From CAWUEZ02 sp963921355 (GTDB taxonomy: Bacteria; Pseudomonadota; Alphaproteobacteria; Thalassobaculales; Thalassobaculaceae): a stretch of DNA of 64,000 bases. Below the pieces are notes generated by a model. That model ran no database searches. It had not been told where the DNA came from and saw nothing but the letters and a program-made list of their open reading frames with translations. Below, piece by piece: positions 16,465-24,993 of the stretch; the stretch's first letter is position 1; each line of letters begins with the position of its first letter. The stretch spans positions 2,542,001-2,606,000 of the forward strand of contig OZ001190.1 in NCBI GenBank assembly GCA_963921355.3. Direction: 5' to 3'. The position numbers and the translations under genes were made by a program.

Positions 16465-17676
16465 TCAGGTCCGGGCGAACCGCATCAGCGCCAGCATCGC
16501 GCCGCCGGCGAGCAGGCCCCAGAACGCGGCACCGATTCCGGCGATCGACAGACCCGAAGCCGTCGTCACGAAGGTGACGATCGCCGGCACATGCTCCTCC
16601 GGTTTGGCGAGCGCGGTCGACGCGGCACCGGCCAGGCTGGCCAGCAGCGCCAGACCGGCGACCGCCTGGATCAGCAGCGGCGGTGAGGCGGCGACGAAGG
16701 CAGTTGCCACCCCGGCGGTGAGCGCGATCAGCAGGTACAGAACCCCGGCGGTGACGGCGGCGATGTAGCGTCGGCCCGGGTCCGGGTGGGCGTCGGGGCC
16801 GGCCGTCAGCGCGGCGGTGATCGCCGCCAGGTTCAGCATATGCCCGCCAAACGGGGCGGCGGCGAGGGTCGCAGCACCGGTGGTGACGAACAGTGGAGCC
16901 GCTGCCGGGCGATAGCCGTTGGCGTTCAGGACGGCCAGGCCGGGAATATTCTGGGACGCCATGGTGACCACGAACAAGGGCAGCGCGATGCCGATGACCG
17001 CATCGAACGTGAAGGTCGGAGTCACAAGAACCGGCGTCGGCCAGGCGTCGGCGAAGGTGCCGGCGGGCAGCGGGGTCGAAAGGCCGATCGCCACCGCCGC
17101 CGCAACCACCGCGGCCGGGACGGCATAGAGCCGTGCGACCCTCCAGGTCACCGCCCAGATCAGGACGATCGGGATCGCCTGCCAGGGCAGGGCCTCGATG
17201 GCGCGCACCGGCGCCAGGCACAGGTCCAGCAGCACGCCGGCCAGCATCGCGCTCGCCAGGCTGACCGGGATCGCCTCCACCGCGCGGCCGAACGCCCGCC
17301 AGAGACCGGCGGCCACGACCAGGGCAGCGGCCACCAGGAAAGCGCCGACGGCGACGGCGAACCCGCCGTCGGGCATCCCGGTCGAGACCAGCAGGGCGGC
17401 CCCAGGGGTCGACCAGGCGAAGCTCAGCGGGATCCGGTTGCGCCAGGCGAGCCAGGTCATCAGCACGCCCTGACCGGCGCAGAGCGCGGCGAGGCCGGAT
17501 GCCGCCTGGGCCGGCGTGGCACCGACGGCCTGCAACCCGGCCAGCACGACGGCGAACGAACTGGCGAATCCGACGACCGCGGTCAGCACCCCGGCGGAGA
17601 TCGGCACGGCGGCCGGGACATTGGGCGTGAGGGACTGCGTCGCCGGTGTGGTGACGGTCCGGTTTCCGTCGGTCAT
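16465..17676 (-). CDS. benE: BenE-family benzoate/aromatic-acid symporter
   Basis: A 403-residue, highly hydrophobic protein with about eleven membrane helices and the nucleobase/benzoate transporter fold. Motifs include AWSTPGAALLVSTG and PFGGHMLNLAAITAAL, which are diagnostic of BenE. It should import benzoate or a related carboxylate with protons. No benzoate-catabolic gene is in the window, so the true substrate may differ. The divergent GntR/FCD regulator at 17761 and the palindromes between them suggest direct substrate-responsive control. Confidence 0.87.
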   Translation of the reverse strand: MTDGNRTVTTPATQSLTPNVPAAVPISAGVLTAVVGFASSFAVVLAGLQAVGATPAQAASGLAALCAGQGVLMTWLAWRNRIPLSFAWSTPGAALLVSTGMPDGGFAVAVGAFLVAAALVVAAGLWRAFGRAVEAIPVSLASAMLAGVLLDLCLAPVRAIEALPWQAIPIVLIWAVTWRVARLYAVPAAVVAAAVAIGLSTPLPAGTFADAWPTPVLVTPTFTFDAVIGIALPLFVVTMASQNIPGLAVLNANGYRPAAAPLFVTTGAATLAAAPFGGHMLNLAAITAALTAGPDAHPDPGRRYIAAVTAGVLYLLIALTAGVATAFVAASPPLLIQAVAGLALLASLAGAASTALAKPEEHVPAIVTFVTTASGLSIAGIGAAFWGLLAGGAMLALMRFART

Positions 17677-17716
17677 CGGAGGCTCCAGCTTGCGGTGCGG
17701 GGCACGCTAGACGCAT

Positions 17717-17741
17717 AATTGGATCCAATCAACAATTGGAT
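17717..17741. promoter_or_regulatory. Palindromic operator between benE and its GntR regulator
   Basis: Within the 84 bases between the divergent starts lies a perfect 12-base palindrome, ATTGGATCCAAT (17718-17729), followed by a second half-site AATTGGAT (17734-17741). The second half-site pairs with ATCCAAT (17723-17729) as an inverted repeat with a five-base spacer. The position between a transporter and an FCD-type regulator makes an operator for that regulator likely, controlling both genes. The protein-site match is inference. Confidence 0.6.
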
Positions 17742-17760
17742 GTACCGAGGGAACGCAGGA

Positions 17761-18441
17761 ATGGTCGACTTCTCGGATCTCGTGGCATCGGCGGGCCGGC
17801 GGCCCCGGACCGCCTCGCAGTTCGTCGAACAGGTGTTGAAGGCGGCGATCCTGGACGGCCGCCTGGCGCCTGGCACGCCGCTACGCCAGGAGGCGCTGGC
17901 CGAGGCGTTCGATGTCAGCCGCATGCCGATCCGCGAGGCCCTGCGCCAGATGGAAGCCGAGGCGTTGATCGAGTTCGCCCCCCACAAAGGGGCGGTGGTG
18001 GCCGAGATCTCCGCCCAGGATCAGGCCGACACCTACGTGATCCGCCAGGCCCTGGAGCCGGTGGCACTGGCCCTGTCCATCCCGCACCTGACCCGGGATG
18101 ATCTGGACCGGGCGGAGGATCTGATCGGCGACATGGATCGCGAACCCGACCACGGCCGGCTCGGCGAGTTGAACCGGCGGTTCCACATTTCGCTCTATGC
18201 CGGGGCCGGCCATCCCAAACTGTTGGACCTGATCGAGCAGCAGTTGATCGCCCATGACCGATATCTGCGCTTTCACCTGGCGATCCGGGGGCGCGAGGAG
18301 ATCCTTCAGGAGGATCACCGGGCCATGGTGGAGGCCGCCGCGCGCGGGGACATCGACCGCGCGGTCAAGGTCCTGGGACAGCACCTCGAGCGGGCCGCGA
18401 CCGTCAGCAGCGGCTTCTTCGATGGGGAGGCGGGCGCTTAG
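17761..18441 (+). CDS. GntR-family regulator with FCD ligand-binding domain
   Basis: A 226-residue repressor-type protein. Residues about 12-75 are the winged helix (LKAAILDGRLAPGTPLRQE then EAFDVSRMPIREALRQMEAE), and residues 85-215 are the helical FCD domain, with the metal-binding Asp/His pattern around ELNRRFHISLY. It probably senses a carboxylate and controls benE. ATG 17761 is preferred; an upstream in-frame TTG at 17719 falls inside the palindromic operator. Confidence 0.88.
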   Translation: MVDFSDLVASAGRRPRTASQFVEQVLKAAILDGRLAPGTPLRQEALAEAFDVSRMPIREALRQMEAEALIEFAPHKGAVVAEISAQDQADTYVIRQALEPVALALSIPHLTRDDLDRAEDLIGDMDREPDHGRLGELNRRFHISLYAGAGHPKLLDLIEQQLIAHDRYLRFHLAIRGREEILQEDHRAMVEAAARGDIDRAVKVLGQHLERAATVSSGFFDGEAGA

Positions 18442-18448
18442 CTTCGGC

Positions 18449-19273
18449 TCAGGTGCGCGGGGTCCCGCCCATCGCCTCGGTCAACGCGGCGGCCGCGCGC
18501 CGGACTTTCGGCCCGAGTTCCGCGACGGCGTCGTCGGAGAACCGGACGCTTGGCCCGGAGACCGAGATCCCGGCCACCGCCTCGCCATAGGCGTTGAATA
18601 CCGGGGCGGCGACACAACGCATCCCGGAATAACGCTCCTCGTCATCGAGGGACCAGCCCCGTGACCGGATCCGTTCGAGATCGGCGAACAGCTCGCCCGG
18701 AGTGGTGATGGTGGTGGCGGTGAACGAGGGCAGGCCCTTATCTTGCAGGATCCGCTCGACCTCATCCTGGGACAGTTCCGCCAGCAGGGCCTTGCCGATC
18801 CCCGAGGCGTGCATATGCCCCCGGGTACCCGGACGGAAGAACGCCCGGATCGGGTTGTGGCACTCCACCTGGCTGATGAAGACCACGTCGCCGCCATCGG
18901 CGATCGCCATGTTGGCGGTCTCGCCGGTCTCCTCGACCAAAGTGCGCATGGCGTTGCGGCCGGCCTCCAGCAGGTTGGTCCGGCGCACGAAGGAACTGCC
19001 GATGCGGAAGGCCTCGACGCCGATCATCCATTCCTGCTCGGCCTCATCGAACTCGACAAACCCGTGGGTCTGCAGGGTCGTGAGCAGGCGGTGGGCGGAC
19101 GAGGCCGGCATGCCGGCGCTGAGCGCTAGGTCGGTCAGGGTCGCGTTGCCGTCCTGGGCGAGCAGGCGCATCAGCTGCAGGCCGCGGTCGAGTGCCTGAA
19201 CGGTCCCGGCGCCGTCATTGGCGGCCGAACGGGGGCGTCCTCGGGCCCGTTTCGGAAGGGCGGGTGCGCGCAT
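18449..19273 (-). CDS. bhcR: IclR-family regulator of the beta-hydroxyaspartate cycle
   Basis: A 274-residue IclR protein. A basic N-terminal tail precedes the HTH (LTDLALSAGMPASSAHRLLT, about residues 45-65) and the IclR effector domain, with HMHASGIGKALLAEL and RGWSLDDEERYSGMRCVAAPVFN typical of the glyoxylate/carboxylate-sensing branch. It is transcribed divergently from bhcABCD, the arrangement described for BhcR in Paracoccus, where glyoxylate is the effector. The symbol is assigned from context and family, not from a sequence match I could run. Confidence 0.85.
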   Translation of the reverse strand: MRAPALPKRARGRPRSAANDGAGTVQALDRGLQLMRLLAQDGNATLTDLALSAGMPASSAHRLLTTLQTHGFVEFDEAEQEWMIGVEAFRIGSSFVRRTNLLEAGRNAMRTLVEETGETANMAIADGGDVVFISQVECHNPIRAFFRPGTRGHMHASGIGKALLAELSQDEVERILQDKGLPSFTATTITTPGELFADLERIRSRGWSLDDEERYSGMRCVAAPVFNAYGEAVAGISVSGPSVRFSDDAVAELGPKVRRAAAALTEAMGGTPRT

Positions 19274-19485
19274 GTCAAAGGTCTATTTTGTGGTGTCGAT
19301 GAGAGGGTAGCTTTTTGAAAAATATTTTCAATGGAATTTTATGTGACCAAATTAGAAAATTGAAAATCTGTAGAAAACAATATGTTAAATGCAAATTGGA
19401 CGATTATGAAAAATTATTTCAGAAAAATTGCGCGCCCGGCACGACTGTGTATGATGCCCCCAACAAAACTAGGGAGGGTTCAGAT
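19274..19485. promoter_or_regulatory. AT-rich bhcR-bhcA divergent control region
   Basis: The 212 bases between the divergent genes are strikingly AT-rich from about 19310 to 19430. They contain a perfect inverted repeat TTGAAAA-ATA-TTTTCAA (19315-19331) and a second, TGAAA-AATTA-TTTCA (19407-19421), whose centres are 91 bases apart. An isolated TTGAAAAT also lies between them. These shared TGAAA/TTTCA half-sites are the best candidates for BhcR binding. The ribosome site of bhcA, AGGGAGGG, is at 19471-19478. Confidence 0.6.
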
Positions 19486-20697
19486 ATGCCCGCACAACAG
19501 AACGCCCTGACCGGACAGAATCCGATCTTCATTCCCGGGCCGACCAACATCCCCGACCGCCTGCGCCATGCGATGAACATTCCGAGCTCCGACCACCGGG
19601 CGCCGGACTTCGTCAACCTGTTCAAGCCGGTCCTGGAAGACCTCAAGAAGGTGTTCAGGACGACCACCGGCACCGTCGTGACGTTTCCGGCGAGCGGAAC
19701 GGGCGGATGGGAAGCGGCGATCATCAACACCCTCTCGCCCGGCGACAAGGTCCTGGTCGCGCGCTTCGGCATGTTCTCCCACAAGTGGATCGACCTGTGT
19801 GAGCGCCACGGCCTGGAGGTCGAGGTGATCGAGTGCCGCTGGGGCACCGGCGCGCCGGCAGACCTGTATGGCGAGCGTCTGGCCGCCGACACCGACCACG
19901 AGATCAAGGCCGTTCTGGTCACCCACAACGAGACCGCCACCGGCGTGCTCAGCGACATCGCTGCGATCCGGCGCGTGCTGGACGCCGCCGATCATCCGGC
20001 GCTGCTCTATGTCGATTGCGTCAGTTCCCTGGCCTCGGTCGATTTCCGCATGGACGAGTGGGGCGTCGACCTCGCGGTTTCCGGATCCCAGAAGGGCTTC
20101 ATGCTAGCGACCGGAGTCGCCATCGTCGGAGTCTCGCAGCGCGCCTTGGCCGCGATGGAGACCGCTCGCTGCGCGCGCTGCTTCTTCGATTTCCGCGACA
20201 TGATCGCCAACAACGCGACCGGCGGTTTCCCGTACACCCCGCCGCTGCAGATCCTCAACGGCTTGCGGGCCAGCCTCGACCTGCTGTTCGACGAAGGCCT
20301 GGACAACGTCTATGCCCGCCATCACCGGATCGCCGAGGGCGTGCGCCGCGCGATCCGCGCCTGGGGCCTGGATCTGTGCGCCGAGACCCCGGACCTGTAC
20401 TCGAACACGGTCAGCACCATCATGGTGCCGGAGGGTTTCGATGCGACCGCGCTCACCGATCACGCCTACGCCACCTACGGCGTGTCATTCGGTGTCGGGC
20501 TTGGCCCGCTGGCCGGCAAGGCGTTCCGGATCGGCCATCTCGGCGCGATGACCGAGACCATGGCGCTGTCCGGTCTGGCGACCATCGAGATGGCGATGGC
20601 CGATCTCGGCTACCCGATCACGCTCGGCTCCGGCGTCGCCGCGGCCCAGGACTATTACCGCACCGGCGCGCGTCAGCCTGCCGCCAAAGCGGCCTGA
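19486..20697 (+). CDS. bhcA: Aspartate-glyoxylate aminotransferase
   Basis: A 403-residue class V, fold-type I PLP enzyme of the serine-glyoxylate aminotransferase group. FIPGPTNIPDRLRHAM is the conserved opening, VDCVSSLASVD supplies the PLP-pairing Asp near 177, and SGSQKGFMLATG the Schiff-base Lys203. In the beta-hydroxyaspartate cycle it transaminates glyoxylate with aspartate to give glycine and oxaloacetate. Start ATG 19486 follows AGGGAGGG; the longer frame upstream is AT-rich non-coding sequence. The identity rests on the gene set bhcABCD with a divergent IclR gene. Confidence 0.92.
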   Translation: MPAQQNALTGQNPIFIPGPTNIPDRLRHAMNIPSSDHRAPDFVNLFKPVLEDLKKVFRTTTGTVVTFPASGTGGWEAAIINTLSPGDKVLVARFGMFSHKWIDLCERHGLEVEVIECRWGTGAPADLYGERLAADTDHEIKAVLVTHNETATGVLSDIAAIRRVLDAADHPALLYVDCVSSLASVDFRMDEWGVDLAVSGSQKGFMLATGVAIVGVSQRALAAMETARCARCFFDFRDMIANNATGGFPYTPPLQILNGLRASLDLLFDEGLDNVYARHHRIAEGVRRAIRAWGLDLCAETPDLYSNTVSTIMVPEGFDATALTDHAYATYGVSFGVGLGPLAGKAFRIGHLGAMTETMALSGLATIEMAMADLGYPITLGSGVAAAQDYYRTGARQPAAKAA

Positions 20698-20708
20698 CGG
20701 AGGGACCC

Positions 20709-21680
20709 ATGAACAAGATGACCATATCGGGCATTCCGACCTTCGAGGATGTGCTGGAGGCGCATGCGCGCATCGAGCCCTACATCCACCGCACGCCGGT
20801 GCTGACCTCGAGCTATTTCAACGCGCTGACCGGCGCCGAGCTGTTCTTCAAGTGCGAGAACTTCCAGAAGGCCGGGGCCTTCAAGGTGCGCGGCGCCTCG
20901 AACGCGGTGTTCGGGCTGAGCGAGGCCCAGGCTGAGAAGGGGGTGGCGACCCACTCCTCGGGCAATCATGGGCTGTCCCTGTCCTACGCGGCTGGACGGC
21001 GCGGCATTCCGGCGACGGTGGTGATGCCCCGGACCGCTCCGGAAGCGAAGAAGGAGGCCGTGCGCGGCTATGGTGGGACCGTGGTCGAATGTGAGCCCTC
21101 GACGACCTCGCGGGAGGCGGTGTTCGCCGAGGTGGTCGAGCAGACCGGTGCGGATTTCGTGCACCCCTACAACGACCCCCGGGTGATCGCCGGTCAGGCG
21201 ACCTGCTCACGCGAACTGATGGAGCAGGTCGACGGGCTCGACGCGGTGATCGCGCCAATCGGTGGCGGCGGCATGATCTCAGGGACCTGCCTGACCCGGT
21301 CGAACATCGCACCGCATGTGGAGATCTACGCCGCGGAACCGGAGAACGCCGACGATGCCTACCGGTCCTTCAAGGCCGGCTACATCATCGCCGACGACGC
21401 GCCGCAGACCGTCGCTGACGGCCTGAAGGTGCCGCTCAAGGACCTGACCTGGCATTTCGTGTCCAACCATGTCACGGACATCCTGACCGCCAGCGAGCAG
21501 GAGATCATCGACGCCATGTACCTAACATGGCAGCGCATGAAGATCGTCATGGAACCGAGCTGTGCGGTGCCGCTCGCGACGATCCTCAAGAACAAGGACG
21601 TCTTTGCCGGCAAACGGGTCGGCGTGGTCATCACCGGCGGCAACGTCGATCTGGACAAACTGCCCTGGATGAAGGGCTGA
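20709..21680 (+). CDS. bhcB: Beta-hydroxyaspartate dehydratase
   Basis: A 323-residue fold-type II PLP enzyme resembling threonine dehydratase and serine racemase. The PLP Lys is Lys59 in AGAFKVRGASNAV, and IAPIGGGGMISG is the phosphate-binding glycine loop. In the cycle it converts (2R,3S)-beta-hydroxyaspartate to iminosuccinate. It lies 11 bases after bhcA, with a GGAGGG ribosome site. Alone it could be read as threonine dehydratase; its place between bhcA and bhcC decides the call. Confidence 0.92.
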   Translation: MNKMTISGIPTFEDVLEAHARIEPYIHRTPVLTSSYFNALTGAELFFKCENFQKAGAFKVRGASNAVFGLSEAQAEKGVATHSSGNHGLSLSYAAGRRGIPATVVMPRTAPEAKKEAVRGYGGTVVECEPSTTSREAVFAEVVEQTGADFVHPYNDPRVIAGQATCSRELMEQVDGLDAVIAPIGGGGMISGTCLTRSNIAPHVEIYAAEPENADDAYRSFKAGYIIADDAPQTVADGLKVPLKDLTWHFVSNHVTDILTASEQEIIDAMYLTWQRMKIVMEPSCAVPLATILKNKDVFAGKRVGVVITGGNVDLDKLPWMKG

Positions 21681-21696
21681 GGAAGGGAGAACTGAA

Positions 21697-22860
21697 ATGC
21701 ACGGACCAGTACAGTTCGAACACTACGAAGTGGGCTATGACGTTCCGGCCGCGGTCGGCATGGACGAGTCCGAGATCCAGACGCCCTGTCTCGTCCTCGA
21801 CCTGGACGCGCTGGAGCGCAACATCAAGAAGATGGGCCAGTTCGCCAAGGACATGGGCATGCGCCATCGCATTCACGGCAAGATGCACAAGTCGGTCGAC
21901 GTGGCGAAGCTGCAGCACGACCTCGGCGGCGCCTGCGGCGTGTGCTGCCAGAAGGTGTCGGAGGCCGAGGTGTTCGCGCGCGGCGGCATCAAGGACGTCC
22001 TGGTCTCCAACCAGGTCCGCGATCCGGCCAAGATCGACCGGCTGGCCCGCATCCCGAAGCTCGGCGCCCGGGCGATCTGCTGCGTCGATGACATCGAAAA
22101 CGTCGCCGACCTCTCGGAAGCCGCGACCCGCCACGGCACGACCATCGAGTGCCTGGTCGAAATCGATTGTGGCGCCGGGCGCTGCGGCGTCACCACCACC
22201 GAGCCCGTGGTCTCCATCGCCAAGGCGATCGACGCGGCCCCGGGTCTGAAGTTCGCCGGCATCCAGGCCTATCAGGGCGCGATGCAGCACATGGACAAGT
22301 ACGAGGACCGCAAGGCCAAGATCGACATCGCGGTGGCGATGGTCGCCGATGCCGTCAACGGCCTGAAGGCCGAGGGCCTGGAGTGCGACATCGTCGGCGG
22401 CGGCGGCACCGGCTCGTACTACTTCGAGGGCAACTCGGGCGTGTACAACGAGCTTCAGTGCGGTTCCTACGCCTTCATGGATGCCGATTACGGCCGGATC
22501 CTCGACAAGGACGGCAACCGCATCGACCAGGGTGAGTGGGAGAACGCGCTGTTCATCCTGACCAGCGTCATGTCCCACGCCAAGGCCGACAAGGCGATCT
22601 GCGACGCCGGTCTGAAGGCCCAGTCCGTCGACTCCGGTCTGCCGTTCATCTTCGGCCGGACCGACGTCGAATACGTCAAGTGCTCGGACGAGCACGGCGT
22701 GATCGCCGATCCCGACGGCGTGCTGAAGGTCAACGACAAGCTGAAGCTGGTCCCGGGTCACTGCGACCCGACCTGCAACGTGCACGACTGGTATGTCGGC
22801 GTGCGCGGCGGCAAGGTCGAGGCGGTCTGGCCGGTCTCGGCCCGCGGCAAGGCCTACTAG
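21697..22860 (+). CDS. bhcC: Beta-hydroxyaspartate aldolase
   Basis: A 387-residue fold-type III (alanine-racemase-like) PLP enzyme of the D-threonine aldolase family. RIHGKMHKS carries the PLP Lys62, and the C-terminal GHCDPTCNVHDWYVG carries the His/Asp/Cys divalent metal site. It condenses glycine with glyoxylate to beta-hydroxyaspartate (EC 4.1.3.14-type chemistry in this pathway). The gene begins 16 bases after bhcB and is followed by a hairpin that may lower expression of bhcD. Confidence 0.92.
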   Translation: MHGPVQFEHYEVGYDVPAAVGMDESEIQTPCLVLDLDALERNIKKMGQFAKDMGMRHRIHGKMHKSVDVAKLQHDLGGACGVCCQKVSEAEVFARGGIKDVLVSNQVRDPAKIDRLARIPKLGARAICCVDDIENVADLSEAATRHGTTIECLVEIDCGAGRCGVTTTEPVVSIAKAIDAAPGLKFAGIQAYQGAMQHMDKYEDRKAKIDIAVAMVADAVNGLKAEGLECDIVGGGGTGSYYFEGNSGVYNELQCGSYAFMDADYGRILDKDGNRIDQGEWENALFILTSVMSHAKADKAICDAGLKAQSVDSGLPFIFGRTDVEYVKCSDEHGVIADPDGVLKVNDKLKLVPGHCDPTCNVHDWYVGVRGGKVEAVWPVSARGKAY

Positions 22861-22880
22861 CCCACCGCTTCTGAACTCTG

Positions 22881-22916
22881 AAGGGCCGGCCTCGCGCCTC
22901 CGCCGGGCCGGCCTTT
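22881..22916 (+). terminator. Hairpin with U-tract between bhcC and bhcD
   Basis: AAGGGCCGGCC (22881-22891) pairs with GGCCGGCCTTT (22906-22916) across a 14-base loop, giving an 11-pair stem with one G-U pair, followed by a TTTT run ending at 22917. It looks like an intrinsic terminator or attenuator inside the operon, so bhcD may be expressed at a lower level, or also from readthrough or its own promoter. Confidence 0.65.
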
Positions 22917-22940
22917 TCACATCACGACCTGGAAGACGTC

Positions 22941-23927
22941 ATGACCCAACCGGACTCCGGAATCCTCATTGTGCCCGAGGCCGTCTGCCCCAAGGTGGTG
23001 GACCGCGCCCAGGCGTTCGAGGCGGTACAGGCGGTGTTCGCCGCGATGGCCGCCGGCGACGCCTACAACTTCCCGGTTGTGCGCGAGGCGATCGGCCACG
23101 CCGACGCGCTTTACGGGTTCAAGTCCGGCTTCGACCGGGCTGGCCTGGTGCTCGGCGTGAAGTCCGGCGGCTACTGGCCGGGCAATGCCGACAAGGGTCT
23201 GACCAACCACCAGTCGACGGTCATGCTGTTCGACCCCGACACCGGCAAACTGTCGGCCCTGGTCGGCGGCAACTACCTGACGGCGGTGCGTACCGCCGCC
23301 TCCTCGTCGGTTTCGATCGCCCATCTGGCACGGCCGGACGCGACCGTGCTCGGCATGATCGGTGCCGGCCACCAGGCAGCATTCCAGTTGCGCGCTGCCC
23401 TTGAGCAACGCCCCTTCGAGCGGGTGGTGGCCTGGAACCCGCATCCGGAGATGCTGCCCAAGCTTGGCGCCGTCGCCGAGGAGGCGGGTGTGGCCTTCGC
23501 CGCTGTCGAGGCCGAGCAGGTCGGCGCCGAGGCCGACGTCATCATCACCATTACCTCGGCCTTCGAACCGCTGCTGATGCGGGACTGGATCCGGCCGGGC
23601 ACCCACGTGGCGTGCATGGGCACCGACACCAAAGGCAAGCAGGAGGTTGATCCGGCACTGGTGGCGGCGGCGCGCGTGTTCACCGACGAGGTCGCGCAGT
23701 CGGTGGCCATCGGCGAGACCCAGCACGCGGTCGCGGCCGAGCTGTTGAACAGCGACGCCATCACCCCGATCGGTGCCGTGATCAACGGCACGCAACCGGG
23801 TCGGCAGTCGGCCGACGAGATCACCCTGTTCGACGGCACCGGCGTCGGGCTGCAGGACCTGGCCGTGGCGGCCGTGGCCGCCCGCGAGGCCGAGAAACTC
23901 GGCAAGGCAACCCGGGCGGCGTTCTGA
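22941..23927 (+). CDS. bhcD: Iminosuccinate reductase
   Basis: A 328-residue ornithine-cyclodeaminase/mu-crystallin family protein. GMIGAGHQAAFQLRA is the NAD(P)-binding Rossmann loop, and the substrate-binding Lys/Arg region is represented by YGFKSGFDRAG and YLTAVRTAASS. In this operon it should reduce iminosuccinate to aspartate, regenerating the amino donor for BhcA and closing the cycle. It starts 80 bases after bhcC, beyond the hairpin. Without the context it could be read as ornithine cyclodeaminase or alanine dehydrogenase. Confidence 0.92.
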   Translation: MTQPDSGILIVPEAVCPKVVDRAQAFEAVQAVFAAMAAGDAYNFPVVREAIGHADALYGFKSGFDRAGLVLGVKSGGYWPGNADKGLTNHQSTVMLFDPDTGKLSALVGGNYLTAVRTAASSSVSIAHLARPDATVLGMIGAGHQAAFQLRAALEQRPFERVVAWNPHPEMLPKLGAVAEEAGVAFAAVEAEQVGAEADVIITITSAFEPLLMRDWIRPGTHVACMGTDTKGKQEVDPALVAAARVFTDEVAQSVAIGETQHAVAAELLNSDAITPIGAVINGTQPGRQSADEITLFDGTGVGLQDLAVAAVAAREAEKLGKATRAAF

Positions 23928-23934
23928 GCGCCGT

Positions 23935-24037
23935 CCTTCGACACGCCCCGGATTGATCCGGGGCTGCTCAGGACGAGGTTCAAAGAAATAGACCTCGCCC
24001 TGAGCAGCCCTGAATTCCATTCAGGGCGTGTCGAAGG
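23935..24037. repeat. Palindromic repeat family B, copy 1
   Basis: A 103-base element with outer arms CCTTCGACACGCCC / GGGCGTGTCGAAGG, inner arms GCTGCTCAGGACGAGGT / ACCTCGCCCTGAGCAGC, and a side hairpin at each junction (CCCCGGATTGATCCGGGG and CCCTGAATTCCATTCAGGG). Folded, it would form a cloverleaf-like structure. It sits between two convergent genes and may also terminate transcription. Related copies are at 24994-25095 (inverted) and 30426-30523. Confidence 0.85.
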
Positions 24038-24041
24038 GCCG

Positions 24042-24977
24042 CTACCGCCGCCGCCGCCGCTCGCCCCAGATGTTGATCATGTTGCCGGAGAAGATCAGCA
24101 CGCCGCCGATCAGCACCCAGGGGTTCCAGGGCTCGTTGTAGAAGATGAAGCCGACCGCCGCGATCAGCGGCAGGCGGATGAAATCCATCGGCGCCACGAC
24201 CGCCGCGTCGGCATGGCGCATGGCGTGGGCGACGCACCAGTGCGAGGTCAGGCCGGCGATGCCGATCGCCAGGATCCAGATGTAGTTCTCCGGCGAGGGC
24301 GTGACCCACAGGCCAATCGCCGGAATCAGCCCGATCGGCAGCTGGATCAGGTTCATCCAGAAAATGATCGCCATCGGGCTTTCGGACGCCGCCATGTGCC
24401 GGGTGAACACGTAGGTCGAGGCGTAGCAGACCGCGGCGCCCAGTACCGCGAAGGCGGCGATGTCGACCATCGTCGAGCCGGGCCGCAGGATCAGCAGGAT
24501 GCCGATGAAACCGAGCGCGACCGCCGCGACCCGCCAGCGGGTGAACGGCTCACCCAGGAACAGGGCGGCCAGGATCGCGGTCCAGATCGGCACCGTGAAC
24601 TCGATCGAGAACACCGCGGCCAGCGGCAGGATGCTGATGCCGTAGACCCAGCCGTACTGGCCGCCGAAATGAATGATGTTGCGGGCCAGATGCAGGCGCA
24701 TCCGCTGTGTGCGCACCCGATCGAAGCCGATCTTCGTCGCGATCGCGCTCAGGATCGCAACGCAGATGATGCTGCGGAAGGCGAGCGCCTGGAAGACCGA
24801 CATCTCCTGGGTCAGCTCCCGGCCCGCCAGCGCCATTGTGGTGAACGACGCCAGCGCCCCCATCATCCACAGGACGGCCTTGTAGAGCTGAGGCTGGAAC
24901 GGGGTGGGGGTGGACACCGGAATGGCTCCGTGGGCGGCGGGCCGCAGAGCAGACACGAGCGCCCGGGAGGGCGTCAA
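24042..24977 (-). CDS. EamA/DMT-family transporter
   Basis: A 311-residue inner-membrane protein with ten predicted helices in two EamA repeats. Conserved features are GGQYGWVYGISILPLAAVFSIEF, discussed here as helix 3-4, and IWTAILAALFLGEPFT, the E-P motif closing repeat 1, with FIFYNEPWNPWV in repeat 2. GTG at 24917 is a plausible alternative start that removes 20 polar residues. The substrate is unknown. The gene is flanked at 5 and 17 bases by inverted copies of repeat family B. Confidence 0.87.
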   Translation of the reverse strand: MTPSRALVSALRPAAHGAIPVSTPTPFQPQLYKAVLWMMGALASFTTMALAGRELTQEMSVFQALAFRSIICVAILSAIATKIGFDRVRTQRMRLHLARNIIHFGGQYGWVYGISILPLAAVFSIEFTVPIWTAILAALFLGEPFTRWRVAAVALGFIGILLILRPGSTMVDIAAFAVLGAAVCYASTYVFTRHMAASESPMAIIFWMNLIQLPIGLIPAIGLWVTPSPENYIWILAIGIAGLTSHWCVAHAMRHADAAVVAPMDFIRLPLIAAVGFIFYNEPWNPWVLIGGVLIFSGNMINIWGERRRRR

Positions 24978-24993
24978 GGCGGAGTTGGGTGCT

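Noticed and set aside
15359..17728. A 789-residue minus-strand open frame
   Set aside because: It spans benE in the wrong frame and lies antisense to the IPNS-like gene; composition is Arg/Gly-rich as in GC-rich shadow frames.
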